Positions 1 to 7,740 of a DNA stretch of 19,691 nucleotides are shown one piece after another. How positions within the stretch are numbered: position 1 is the stretch's first letter; each line of letters starts with the position of its first letter. Made by a program: the position numbers and the translations under genes. The notes below the pieces were generated by a model that saw only the letters and a list, made by a program, of their open reading frames with translations, ran no database searches and had not been told where the DNA came from. Source of the DNA: Bacilli bacterium (GTDB lineage Bacteria; Bacillota_I; Bacilli_A; RFN20; CAG-288); contig CAAFJQ010000013.1 in the NCBI GenBank assembly GCA_900763245.1, positions 1 to 19,691 of the forward strand, written 5' to 3'.

Positions 1-8
1 CTTAACGA

Positions 9-14
9 TATAAT
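9..14 (+). promoter_or_regulatory. Probable -10 box of the uridine kinase-like gene
   Basis: A perfect TATAAT lies 50 bases before the start codon, which would place transcription start near base 21 and give a leader of about 44 nt. The -35 element would fall outside the window, so only half of the promoter can be seen. Confidence 0.5.
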
Positions 15-52
15 GTTCTTCAGCCCATCTATGTAACCGCTAACAAACAAAT

Positions 53-59
53 AAGGAGG
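53..59 (+). promoter_or_regulatory. Shine-Dalgarno of the uridine kinase-like gene
   Basis: AAGGAGG, a near-perfect complement of the 16S 3' end, sits five bases before the ATG at 65 and fixes that codon as the start. Confidence 0.85.
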
Positions 60-64
60 AACCC

Positions 65-1702
65 ATGAAACTTCATCAAGAAATCAAAAAAGGAACCTGT
101 CTTCTCGACTTGCTCAAAGAAGAGGACAGAAAAAAGTATTACTGCTGCAAATTCGAAGGCCGCATCCACGAGCTTAGATATATCGCAGATCATGATGGTG
201 TCTACGACATCGAATTTTTACCGCTCAGCCATCCGGATTCAACAAGAATTTATGCCACATCAATGCGCTATCTTATCGCACTTGCAATCAAAGAGATCAA
301 TCCTAAATTGGATGTGAGATTCTTCTATAATATATCCCGTTCCATCTTTGCAAAAGTCATCTATCCGAAAAACTTCAAAGTGACGACTTGTTTCGTTGAA
401 AAAGTCGATAAAAAGATGAAAGAGATTGTAAGCCGTGATGTTGAATTCAAGCGTGTTAAGGTCAGCAAAGAAGAGGCTTTAAGAAGATACAAAGAGGAAC
501 GCCTCACCGATAAGATCAACGTTCTGAAATACAGAAGCGAAAACTTTGTCCATCTTTATGAGACCAATTATGATGATCACAGCTACTTTGATTATCTTTA
601 TGGAATGATGGTTCCCTCTTCCGGTTATCTCTCTTCCTTTGATCTTCGCTATTACGCTCCTGGCTTCTTAGTTCAGGTTCCTAGAAGCGAATGCAATGGT
701 GACATTCCTCCTTTTGCGGATGAAATGAAATTCGCAACCTCTTTGGCAAGCACCTATGAGTGGGCAGATGTCAACAAATTATCGACAGCATCTGAAATCA
801 ACAAATTCATCAAGACTTATGATGCCATGTCTCTTATCAACCTCTGCGAAGCCAGAGTCAACAACCTCTTATCCGATTTAGGAAAGGATATCACCGAGAA
901 CAGACACGGCATCCGTCTTATCTGTGTCGCAGGACCTTCTTCAAGCGGTAAGACCTCTTTTGCAAATAGACTCCTTTATGAACTGATGTCCAGAGGATTA
1001 AGACCGATTCGTATCTCTATCGATAACTTCTACATTCCGAAGAAAGACCTGCCGGACGGAACCGACATCGAATCGATTGAAGCTCTCGACCTTCATTACT
1101 TTAACCAATTCATCGAAAAGCTCATTCAGGGCGAAGAGCTCCCTAACCCCGTCTACGATTTCAAATCAGGACTCAGGAAATTCACAAAGCCGATCCGTGT
1201 CGAAGATGATCAGCCGATCATCATCGAAGGCATCCACGCTCTCAACAACAGAATGACCGAAGAAATCCCTGATTTCCAGAAATACAAAGTGTATATCGCA
1301 CCACAGCCCCAGGTCAACATCGACAACCATACGCCTATCTCGATGACAGACATGAGATTGTTAAGACGTATCGCCAGAGACGCCAGAACAAGAGGCAGCG
1401 ATGCCAGAGAGACAATCGGCATGTGGCCGAATGTCAGAAACGGTGAATTCAACTATATCTACCCGACACAGGAAAACGCAGACTTCGTCTTCGATTCCTT
1501 CTATCCCTATGAACCCTGTGTCTTAAAGAACATTGTTCTTCCGCAGTTAGACAAAATCACTCCTGACATGGAGGAATTCCTCACTGCACAGAGACTGAAG
1601 AGCATGGTCAAGTACTTCTTGCCCATTCCTGTCGAAGATATCCCCTGCAATTCCCTGATGAGAGAGTTTGTCGGCGGATCATCCTTCAAGGACGCTAGAT
1701 AA
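65..1702 (+). CDS. Uridine kinase-like nucleoside kinase with N-terminal TGS/ThrRS-like region
   Basis: A 545-residue protein in two parts. The C-terminal half (about residues 280-490) is a P-loop kinase of the uridine kinase/phosphoribulokinase group. It has a Walker A motif GPSSSGKT at 290-297, then SIDNFY with D320 where uridine kinases place the catalytic Asp, and a hydrophobic strand ending IIIEGIHAL that resembles the family's second acidic motif. The N-terminal half resembles the TGS and second additional domain of threonyl-tRNA synthetase (RIYATSMRYLIALA compares with the synthetase's YxRSLxFLL pattern), without any aminoacylation core. This architecture of about 550 residues is known in Firmicutes as a putative nucleoside kinase, usually assumed to phosphorylate uridine or cytidine. 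The exact substrate and the purpose of the synthetase-like half are not evident. The gene stands alone on the plus strand, with a strong RBS and a terminator 20 bases after its stop. Confidence 0.85.
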   Translation: MKLHQEIKKGTCLLDLLKEEDRKKYYCCKFEGRIHELRYIADHDGVYDIEFLPLSHPDSTRIYATSMRYLIALAIKEINPKLDVRFFYNISRSIFAKVIYPKNFKVTTCFVEKVDKKMKEIVSRDVEFKRVKVSKEEALRRYKEERLTDKINVLKYRSENFVHLYETNYDDHSYFDYLYGMMVPSSGYLSSFDLRYYAPGFLVQVPRSECNGDIPPFADEMKFATSLASTYEWADVNKLSTASEINKFIKTYDAMSLINLCEARVNNLLSDLGKDITENRHGIRLICVAGPSSSGKTSFANRLLYELMSRGLRPIRISIDNFYIPKKDLPDGTDIESIEALDLHYFNQFIEKLIQGEELPNPVYDFKSGLRKFTKPIRVEDDQPIIIEGIHALNNRMTEEIPDFQKYKVYIAPQPQVNIDNHTPISMTDMRLLRRIARDARTRGSDARETIGMWPNVRNGEFNYIYPTQENADFVFDSFYPYEPCVLKNIVLPQLDKITPDMEEFLTAQRLKSMVKYFLPIPVEDIPCNSLMREFVGGSSFKDAR

Positions 1703-1714
1703 AACTTAAGACAT

Positions 1715-1756
1715 AAGAAAAGCGGCCGCCCCAAGAGGAGCGGTCGCTATTTTCTT
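1715..1756. terminator. Bidirectional intrinsic terminator between convergent genes
   Basis: A GC-rich stem pairs AGCGGCCGC (1721-1729) with GCGGTCGCT (1740-1748): nine pairs including one G-T, with a 10-base loop. It is flanked by AAGAAA on the left and TATTTTCTT on the right, so a U-rich tail follows the hairpin on either strand. It would end both the plus-strand kinase transcript and the minus-strand cold-shock transcript. Confidence 0.85.
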
Positions 1757-1786
1757 AGTCAATATTTCTCAAAGAAACTGACTAAG
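1754..1786. repeat. Second hairpin in the csp 3' region
   Basis: CTTAGTCA (1754-1761) is the exact reverse complement of TGACTAAG (1779-1786). An inner stem TTTCT/AGAAA closes a three-base loop. On the minus strand it begins 9 bases after the csp stop codon and is followed by AAAATAG, so it lacks a U-tail and is not itself a terminator. It is more likely a 3'-UTR structure of the cold-shock mRNA. Its left arm shares bases with the tail of the neighbouring terminator. Confidence 0.55.
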
Positions 1787-1795
1787 AGCCCTGGA

Positions 1796-1996
1796 TTAGT
1801 CGGCGAAATGGATGTTGTTGGCTCTGAGACCCTTTTCGGTAGAAGCTTCTTCGTATTCAACCTTCTGACCGACTTCGGCAGTCTTGAATCCATCCATAAC
1901 TAACTGAGAATAATGGAAGAAATAATCCTTGCCATCTTCACCAGTGATGAATCCATAGCCTTTTTCTTTGTCGAACTTCTTAACAGTACCCTTCAT
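1796..1996 (-). CDS. csp: Cold-shock protein (CspA family)
   Basis: A 66-residue single cold-shock domain of normal family length. RNP1 is visible as KGYGFI (about residues 12-17) and RNP2 as YFFHYS (about 25-30), the aromatic patches that bind single-stranded RNA and DNA. The start MKGTVKKFD is the usual Csp N-terminus, and AAAGGG lies eight bases upstream as ribosome binding site. The family acts as RNA chaperones in the cytoplasm, melting mRNA structure at low temperature or in stationary phase. The gene is monocistronic, with its own promoter and a terminator shared with the convergent kinase gene. The predicted leader is only about 40 nt, much shorter than those of cold-inducible csp genes with long structured leaders, so it may be expressed constitutively. 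Which paralogue (A, B, C, D) cannot be told from sequence. Confidence 0.95.
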   Translation of the reverse strand: MKGTVKKFDKEKGYGFITGEDGKDYFFHYSQLVMDGFKTAEVGQKVEYEEASTEKGLRANNIHFAD

Positions 1997-2042
1997 TGTC
2001 TAAACCCTTTCTTTCGCACCGATAAAAAATCAATGCAATAAA

Positions 2043-2051
2043 AATATAACA
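2043..2051 (-). promoter_or_regulatory. Extended -10 promoter of csp
   Basis: On the minus strand the sequence reads TG-T-TATATT (bases 2051 to 2043), an extended -10 element. No good -35 was found at 16-18 bases, which is common for extended -10 promoters. Transcription would start near 2036. Confidence 0.5.
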
Positions 2052-2101
2052 CAAAACAATGCCTATAGGGAAAGATTTTTTAACTTATTTTTTGTAAGCG
2101 G

Positions 2102-4909
2102 TTATAAATCATTCGATTTCAAAGCCTCTTTTGGCGTTATTTTTCTGATTTGAACGGCTAATAGAATGAATACAATAAGTCCTAAAACAATCATTTCAAA
2201 AAACGAAAGCAAAAATGGTCTGATGCTTCCTTGATAGCTGTTCAGCGTCAATCGAAGTGAGTTTTTTATCGTTTTTTCTGTAATAGCAGAAAAAACAAAG
2301 GAGTTCAGATAGCTGAACAAAGACAACAATCCGATCAGCAGAAAATAATATAAAGATATTTCCTTTTTCCGATATCCTAAAGCAAGCATGACTCCGATGT
2401 TCTTTCTGTCTTTCTTCATAATGAGAAAGAAGGATAAAAACATCAGAAAAGCAGATGAAAGGAAAGATATAAGGGACAAAGAGAAGAAGACCTCAGACAG
2501 AAGTTTCAATGTTTTTTCAATTTCTTTTATCATTTCATACATTGGGAAAGACACCTGATATTTTCTATCCTTTGTCATCATTCTCTCGCAGCCTTCTTTT
2601 GTCACTTTATCAAAATCGACTCTCATTGTCACGTTGTCGATATAAAAGCTGTCTTTATTTGGATGTGTAAGAAAGAACGAATAGGCAAGAGGAAAAAGAG
2701 GATCCTGATACAAGCTGAGGGAATCATCATCATAGACAGCGCTGATTGTCAGTTCACCTTCTATGAAACAATGATGATAACGATCATTTTCTTTCTTCGT
2801 CTTTTCCAGTGTCAGAACATACAGTTTCTCACCGATTGAATCACTGGAAAGCGGGAATAATTTTTCTGCCATCTTTTTCGATATTCCGATTTCATCGCTT
2901 TTAGTCGGTGCATTTCCATAGAGAAGAGATTGCTCTTCCATAGAATGAAACACCAGTCCGTTTCCATCCATAGAAGAGAGAAGATCTGCCTTGATCACTC
3001 CGTTTTCCGTCTCGATCAATGAACCCTGAAAGCTTCCTAAATCATAAGATGAATATGCGTTATTGTCCTGTATTCGATTCAGTTTGTCTTTATAGCGAGA
3101 AAAGAAATAAGGAGAGAGAAAGCCGCTAATATACCCGCTTGCCGTATAAGTATACATCGGAGAGGAAAAGCTCAAGGCGGATAGGAAATCTCGGTTCTCA
3201 TTATAGATTCCATAAATATCACTTACGGATATTCGATTCCGATAATCTTTATAGACTCCAATATGATTATATGTTTGCATCTTCTCATCGATGAAATAAG
3301 ATGATTGTTTCAGTATCTCAAGTGTCAGCTCTTTTTGTTCGTCTTTGAGAAAAGAAAAAAAGAAATCGACAATCCTGTCTTTCTTGATTCTCAGCCCTTT
3401 GCATTTGATCAGCGTCCATGGGGGATACTCTCCTTTTTCTTCTTCGTATCTCTCTTTGAAATGAAGAATTTCTTTTACAAAATAAGAAGAGAATCCCTTC
3501 TCAGGAATCACGACTTTACAGATAGTAGAAGGATAGACATTTCGAATGCGAAAAGAGTGATTCAGCTGATATTTCCATTCGCTGACATAAAAGAGAAATT
3601 CAAAAGAAACGACTTTATAGGACAAGGCGCCATTGATTTCATTTATTTCCTTTTCATCGATTTCTTTCGGTTTTCGACTGAAGAGAAGATAGTACATGCC
3701 AAAAAGAGAATCTTCATCCAAAAGCAATGCAATCTCTTCCTTCTTATAGTTTTTGACTTTCTCTTGCAATCCTTCTTCCTCAGGAAGTGAATAATTGAGA
3801 ATAGAATCAGCCGAAAATTTCTTCAATGTATAGGAAGAATCCTGATATCTGGCTTTGATTGTTTGACTATTGAGAAACACTTCATTGAGTGAAGTCAGAT
3901 AGAAATCCTCTTGGCAGATGACCATATCAGGATAAGCAAGGCAGTAATGAGAGAGTTCTTCCTGAGATGCAATTTCATAATTTGCCCTTTTGATTCCTTG
4001 TTCTTTGTTTTCAATCACCATCGTATTGTCTTTCATATACTTAGAGAAAGAACTGACTAAGGATGATGAGACATTTCCAGAAAGCTGAAACGAAAAAGAA
4101 GACGAGAAGAGAGCCAGTGTCAGCGAAAAGAAGACGATTGACATGAATCTTGCATGTGCTTCGAAAAACGAGAGTGCGGATTTCAGCTGTGCAGAAAGAG
4201 GATAATTTCTTCTCTCTGCTTTCTTTCTTGTTTTTGTTTTGTTTTCTTCTTCTCCTTTTTTGCGCAGGCAAAGAACGCCATCGACTAGTTCATAGACTGT
4301 CGCTGAAGAAGGAATGGAATCCAGTTCATGTGTGATGATAAAAACAAGTCTTTTCTTCGATTCTTCCTCCAATATAGAGGTGATTTCTTTTCTTAAGGTG
4401 ACATCAAGAGAACTGACCGGTTCATCGACAAGAAGAATATCAGAATCTCTTAATAGACCTCTTGCCAAAGAGAGACGCTTCTTTTCTCCGCCTGAGGCGT
4501 CTTTGAACTTCATTTTCTTTTTCTCTTTCAGTCCTACTCGTTCCAGAACAGAAAGGAGTTTCCTCTTTTTTTCCTCTTTGCTCAGATTGGTGATATCAAG
4601 AGACTTCATCAGATTCTCTTCCACTGTCTCTTCTTCCAATGAACAATAATCCTGAAATACAAAAGATACATGCTGAAAACGATAATCGGCCTTCTCTTCT
4701 TCTGTCATATTCTTCAGCTCTTTTTTATTGAAGCAGATGCTTCCTTCATATGTTTCATCGATACAGCCGATCAAAGAAAGAAGCGTCGTTTTTCCCGCCC
4801 CTGATTTACCGATGATATAAAGAAGACCTGTGTCTTGCATACTGAGTGTAATATCAGATAGGACAGGTCTATCATGATATCTTTTTGTCAAATGAGAGAT
4901 TTCAATCAT
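2102..4909 (-). CDS. ABC transporter, fused ATPase and FtsX-type permease (second of pair)
   Basis: A 935-residue fusion. Residues 1-215 are an ABC ATPase: Walker A GKSGAGKT (34-41), Q-loop near Q86, signature ASGGEKKR (138-145, with Ala in place of the usual Leu), Walker B ILLVDEP (158-164) and switch His194. A basic linker (about 218-235) leads to TM1 (about 254-274), then an extracytoplasmic domain of roughly 500 residues, and three C-terminal TM helices (about 807-830, 852-875, 901-920). KNIGVMLALGYRKKEI after TM2 is the typical FtsX/MacB cytoplasmic loop. This one-plus-three TM plan is that of MacB-like type VII exporters, which use ATP to move the outer domain mechanically. The start codon ATG overlaps the TGA of the upstream ABC gene (TGATG), and GGAGGGTGA lies within 15 bases upstream, so the two are translationally coupled and probably form one heterodimer. 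No substrate can be named. The gene is visibly richer in A/T than rny or mutS. Confidence 0.9.
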   Translation of the reverse strand: MIEISHLTKRYHDRPVLSDITLSMQDTGLLYIIGKSGAGKTTLLSLIGCIDETYEGSICFNKKELKNMTEEEKADYRFQHVSFVFQDYCSLEEETVEENLMKSLDITNLSKEEKKRKLLSVLERVGLKEKKKMKFKDASGGEKKRLSLARGLLRDSDILLVDEPVSSLDVTLRKEITSILEEESKKRLVFIITHELDSIPSSATVYELVDGVLCLRKKGEEENKTKTRKKAERRNYPLSAQLKSALSFFEAHARFMSIVFFSLTLALFSSSFSFQLSGNVSSSLVSSFSKYMKDNTMVIENKEQGIKRANYEIASQEELSHYCLAYPDMVICQEDFYLTSLNEVFLNSQTIKARYQDSSYTLKKFSADSILNYSLPEEEGLQEKVKNYKKEEIALLLDEDSLFGMYYLLFSRKPKEIDEKEINEINGALSYKVVSFEFLFYVSEWKYQLNHSFRIRNVYPSTICKVVIPEKGFSSYFVKEILHFKERYEEEKGEYPPWTLIKCKGLRIKKDRIVDFFFSFLKDEQKELTLEILKQSSYFIDEKMQTYNHIGVYKDYRNRISVSDIYGIYNENRDFLSALSFSSPMYTYTASGYISGFLSPYFFSRYKDKLNRIQDNNAYSSYDLGSFQGSLIETENGVIKADLLSSMDGNGLVFHSMEEQSLLYGNAPTKSDEIGISKKMAEKLFPLSSDSIGEKLYVLTLEKTKKENDRYHHCFIEGELTISAVYDDDSLSLYQDPLFPLAYSFFLTHPNKDSFYIDNVTMRVDFDKVTKEGCERMMTKDRKYQVSFPMYEMIKEIEKTLKLLSEVFFSLSLISFLSSAFLMFLSFFLIMKKDRKNIGVMLALGYRKKEISLYYFLLIGLLSLFSYLNSFVFSAITEKTIKNSLRLTLNSYQGSIRPFLLSFFEMIVLGLIVFILLAVQIRKITPKEALKSNDL

Positions 4910-6855
4910 CAGTCTTCACCCTCCAGTTGTTCTTTTACTTCGTCATCTTTCACTCGTCTTAATGCAAAATATGAAGAGAATAAAGATATTAGAAAGACAA
5001 GAACAAACAGCAATAAAAGATAAGAAAAAGAGATTCCTTGCATCAAAGCAGGATAGTAAAACGATTCTAGAAGTGAATCGATCAGAAGGGAGAGAACGAT
5101 AGAAGAGAACAGCAGAAGGATACCTGCACACATGAAAAAGAGAAGAGACATCGTAAAGATAATCATACGTTTGTTCTCTTTTTGGTTTTCTTCAATCGTC
5201 AGAAGAGCAAAAAAGCGAATGTTATCGATATACAAAGAATAAATGATCAGAAATTCAGAAAGACAGGCACCCAACAGGTTCAGAACAAGAAACAGAAAAA
5301 CGACCTTCAGCAAAGAGGAGACAATATCGATGACACTCTCCTCAATCTTGATAGCCTCATTGGTGAATATCATATGATCGTCATTGTCTTTAAAAGAAGA
5401 ATAGAAAGAGACATCCTCTCTATAGCAGAGGACCTCATGGGAAAGATAATCCTCTTCTTTGTATTTATCGATATCAAGATAAGAGGATAAAGTAATATCG
5501 CTTTGATATTCTTCCGATGCTTTCTCCAGTTTCTTTCTCGATATCGAATCAAAAAGAGAATGATAATCATAGAAGACTGTCGGCTGATTCAATAGTTTCT
5601 TCTCTTTTGAAATACCGACAATCCTAAAAGAATAATCAAAAGAAAGAATCTCATCCCGCTCTATCTCTCTTAACGGAAAAGAAACTTGATAGGTAAAGTG
5701 AAACTCTTTATCTAAGACTTCCTCTTCAAATTCAGAAGCAAAAGATTGATTGACTACAACTTCATCACCGCTTTGAAATCCTCTTCCTTTCATGATTCTG
5801 GATTCATCCTGAACAATGACAGGTGAAAACAAAGTCATTACTTCCTTGTTACAAAGAAGGACTTCTTTCGAAGAGGGAAGAAAATAAGAAAGGCTTGGAT
5901 AGACGTTACTGAGTCGGTATTTTTCTCGTATCTCTTTTTCCGGAATCGCGTATTTTTCCAGACTGAGATGTCCTTCCTCTGCGATTTTCACTTTCTGCTG
6001 TACCTTCAGTGTTTCGTATCCATAATGCTCCTTTGCAATTGAAGACATAAATGAAGAGATATTGGAATTGATGACAAGCGAAAAATAGACAAGAGTCAGA
6101 TTCAGGACTAAAAAGAGACAGGACAGAATCACTCTTCTCTTTTTTGGTCTGATATATTTCCACTGTAAAGACAAGGCGTTTCTCAACGAGATCGACTTTG
6201 ATTTTTCTTTTTCTCTCTGATCAGTTGTTCTATCAGACTTAGAGTCATCTGTCTTTAAAACATTCAACCTTCCATCCTTCAGTTCATAAAGAACATCAGC
6301 AAGAAGAAACGAATTCTTTTCATCATGACTGACCATTAAAACAAGATGATCTTTTGCAATCTCTTTGAGAATCGAATAAATATCAAGAGATGTCTTTTCA
6401 TCAAGCTGACCTGTCGGCTCATCAAGAATCAATACCGGTTTATCCAGAACCAGGGCACGAGCTATTGAAACTCGCATTTTCTCTCCGCCAGATAGAGTTG
6501 TAACGTCTCTATCTTCAAATCCTTCTAGCCCTACCTTCATCAATGATTCTTTTACTTTTATATCGATATCATTCTTGTTTTTCAATAATAGAGGAAAAGA
6601 GACGTTGTCTTTGACACGCAGATAAGGAAGCAGAAGAGAAGACTGAAAAACAAGAGAAATCTTCTCTCTTTCGTTTCCTTTGATCTCTCCTTTCTGAAGA
6701 GAAAGCACATGGCATAACAAAGAGAGGAAAGTAGTCTTTCCTGATCCGCTTTTCCCTAAAAGAACAACAAATCCGTTATCAGGAAAAGAGACTGAAATAT
6801 CTTTCAGCACTTCCTTTTCCTGATAAGAATAAGAAACATGATTGACTTGAATCAA
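4909..6855 (-). CDS. ABC transporter, fused ATPase and FtsX/MacB-type permease (first of pair)
   Basis: A 648-residue fusion built like its downstream partner but with a shorter outer domain. ATPase: Walker A GKSGSGKT (34-41), Q71 as Q-loop, signature LSGGEK (121-126), Walker B VLILDEP (141-147), switch His177. A charged linker (about 203-222) precedes TM1 (about 242-262). An extracytoplasmic region runs to about 510, followed by TM helices at about 515-542, 564-590 and 609-630. Translation begins at TTG (6855-6853): no ATG exists near the N-terminus, the first residues MIQVNHVSY fit the usual ABC start, and GAGGGG lies six bases upstream. That RBS is inside a 14-bp hairpin, so initiation may be regulated. 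The gene starts 51 bases after folD, and whether it has its own promoter is unclear. The family includes MacB and lipoprotein or peptide exporters; the substrate is unknown, and no two-component genes sit beside it. Confidence 0.88.
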   Translation of the reverse strand: MIQVNHVSYSYQEKEVLKDISVSFPDNGFVVLLGKSGSGKTTFLSLLCHVLSLQKGEIKGNEREKISLVFQSSLLLPYLRVKDNVSFPLLLKNKNDIDIKVKESLMKVGLEGFEDRDVTTLSGGEKMRVSIARALVLDKPVLILDEPTGQLDEKTSLDIYSILKEIAKDHLVLMVSHDEKNSFLLADVLYELKDGRLNVLKTDDSKSDRTTDQREKEKSKSISLRNALSLQWKYIRPKKRRVILSCLFLVLNLTLVYFSLVINSNISSFMSSIAKEHYGYETLKVQQKVKIAEEGHLSLEKYAIPEKEIREKYRLSNVYPSLSYFLPSSKEVLLCNKEVMTLFSPVIVQDESRIMKGRGFQSGDEVVVNQSFASEFEEEVLDKEFHFTYQVSFPLREIERDEILSFDYSFRIVGISKEKKLLNQPTVFYDYHSLFDSISRKKLEKASEEYQSDITLSSYLDIDKYKEEDYLSHEVLCYREDVSFYSSFKDNDDHMIFTNEAIKIEESVIDIVSSLLKVVFLFLVLNLLGACLSEFLIIYSLYIDNIRFFALLTIEENQKENKRMIIFTMSLLFFMCAGILLLFSSIVLSLLIDSLLESFYYPALMQGISFSYLLLLFVLVFLISLFSSYFALRRVKDDEVKEQLEGED

Positions 6856-6860
6856 AATAA

Positions 6861-6894
6861 TCCCCTCATGTAAATATTTGTTTACATAAGGGGA
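6861..6894 (-). promoter_or_regulatory. 14-bp hairpin overlapping the RBS of the ABC pair
   Basis: The left arm (6861-6874) and right arm (6881-6894) pair over 14 positions around a six-base loop. As minus-strand RNA the single non-Watson-Crick position is a G-U pair, while on the plus strand it would be C-A, so the RNA form favours the minus strand. The arm nearer the gene contains GAGGGG, the only RBS candidate for the TTG start at 6855. ATTATTTT follows, so the hairpin could also act as a weak terminator for fhs-folD. A repressor operator is a third possibility. Confidence 0.7.
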
Positions 6895-6906
6895 AATTCA
6901 AAAAAA

Positions 6907-7740
6907 TCAGAGTGATTTTAATGTATTTGCAAGATGAAGACTCTTCGCTTTGAGATAGATTGCATTCTCAAGAAGACAATAAGAAGTCAAAGCTCCGACA
7001 CCGCCTGGAACAGGTGTGTAATTGATATCATCTGTCTCATCGACTGTAAAAGAAAGATCTCCGGAACGAGAAGAAAATCCACAGTCAATGATCGTGACAC
7101 CCTCTTTAAGAACTTCTTTTTTCACAAGTCCTGAATGGCCAGAGGCCAATATGATGATATCGGCATTCTTGAGATACTCATCTCTTTTTTCTTCATCGGT
7201 CTTTGAATGAAGAAGGGTTACATTGGCATTTTTCTTATTGAGCAGTTCAAAACAAGGAAGGCCTAAAGATAAAGAACGTCCGATGACAACTGCGTTTTTG
7301 TTTTCAGTCTCGATATTGTAATAAGAAAGGATTGTTTGAACTGACTTAGCCGTTGCCGGAAGATAGTTAAGATCACCGGAGAAAAGCAATCCGCGATTGA
7401 TATCGCTGAGCATATCAGGATCGCTGTCGCTTGGAATCAGATCGATGAACTCCTTCTCCTCTTTGATGGGAAGGGGACGAAGAAGCAAGACACTATGCTT
7501 AGAAATACCTGCTTTGAAGATAGAAAGGTTTTCTTCTTTTGTCTTATCTTTGTCATAACAACCGATGACATAAGGAACAGAAAAGGACTCCAACAGTTTC
7601 TTGATGCTATTGAGATAACTGACACAGTCCTGATTCTCCTGATCAAGATATAGATAGAAAGAGAGCGGAACAGAAGAAAGATTCTGCATAATGACCTCTT
7701 TTAAAAGAGGACGGATGACTTTGCCTGATAACTGTCTCAT
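6907..7740 (-). CDS. folD: Divergent FolD-type methylene-THF dehydrogenase/cyclohydrolase
   Basis: A 277-residue protein that reads as FolD along its length. An N-terminal folate-binding part runs to about residue 130 (LLLRPLP at 85-91, SDINRG at 112-117) and is followed by the Rossmann part with VVIGRSLSLGLP (151-162), LLHSKT and PGGVGAL. FolD normally oxidises methylene-THF with NADP and hydrolyses methenyl-THF. Catalytic residues in the family are Tyr50/Lys54, Gln98 and Asp121 (E. coli numbers). Here Tyr42 is present but the +4 position is Ile46, with Lys one step later at 47. The Gln is replaced by Leu87, and the Asp survives as D107. The gene begins ATG four bases inside fhs (ATGA overlap), with GGAGG upstream, so it is coupled to an enzyme that makes its product. 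Identity as a FolD homologue is firm; full bifunctional activity is doubtful. Confidence 0.82.
   Translation of the reverse strand: MRQLSGKVIRPLLKEVIMQNLSSVPLSFYLYLDQENQDCVSYLNSIKKLLESFSVPYVIGCYDKDKTKEENLSIFKAGISKHSVLLLRPLPIKEEKEFIDLIPSDSDPDMLSDINRGLLFSGDLNYLPATAKSVQTILSYYNIETENKNAVVIGRSLSLGLPCFELLNKKNANVTLLHSKTDEEKRDEYLKNADIIILASGHSGLVKKEVLKEGVTIIDCGFSSRSGDLSFTVDETDDINYTPVPGGVGALTSYCLLENAIYLKAKSLHLANTLKSL

Noticed and set aside
3305..3790. Plus-strand 161-codon open frame inside the ABC gene
   Set aside because: Composition is Phe/Lys/Arg-heavy, as expected from the antisense of an A/T-rich gene; no RBS, no family resemblance, and the minus-strand ABC protein is continuous across it.
4041..4335. 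Short Lys/Arg- or Phe-rich open frames on both strands inside the ABC gene
   Set aside because: They are frame shadows of the charged linker and TM1 of the permease fusion.
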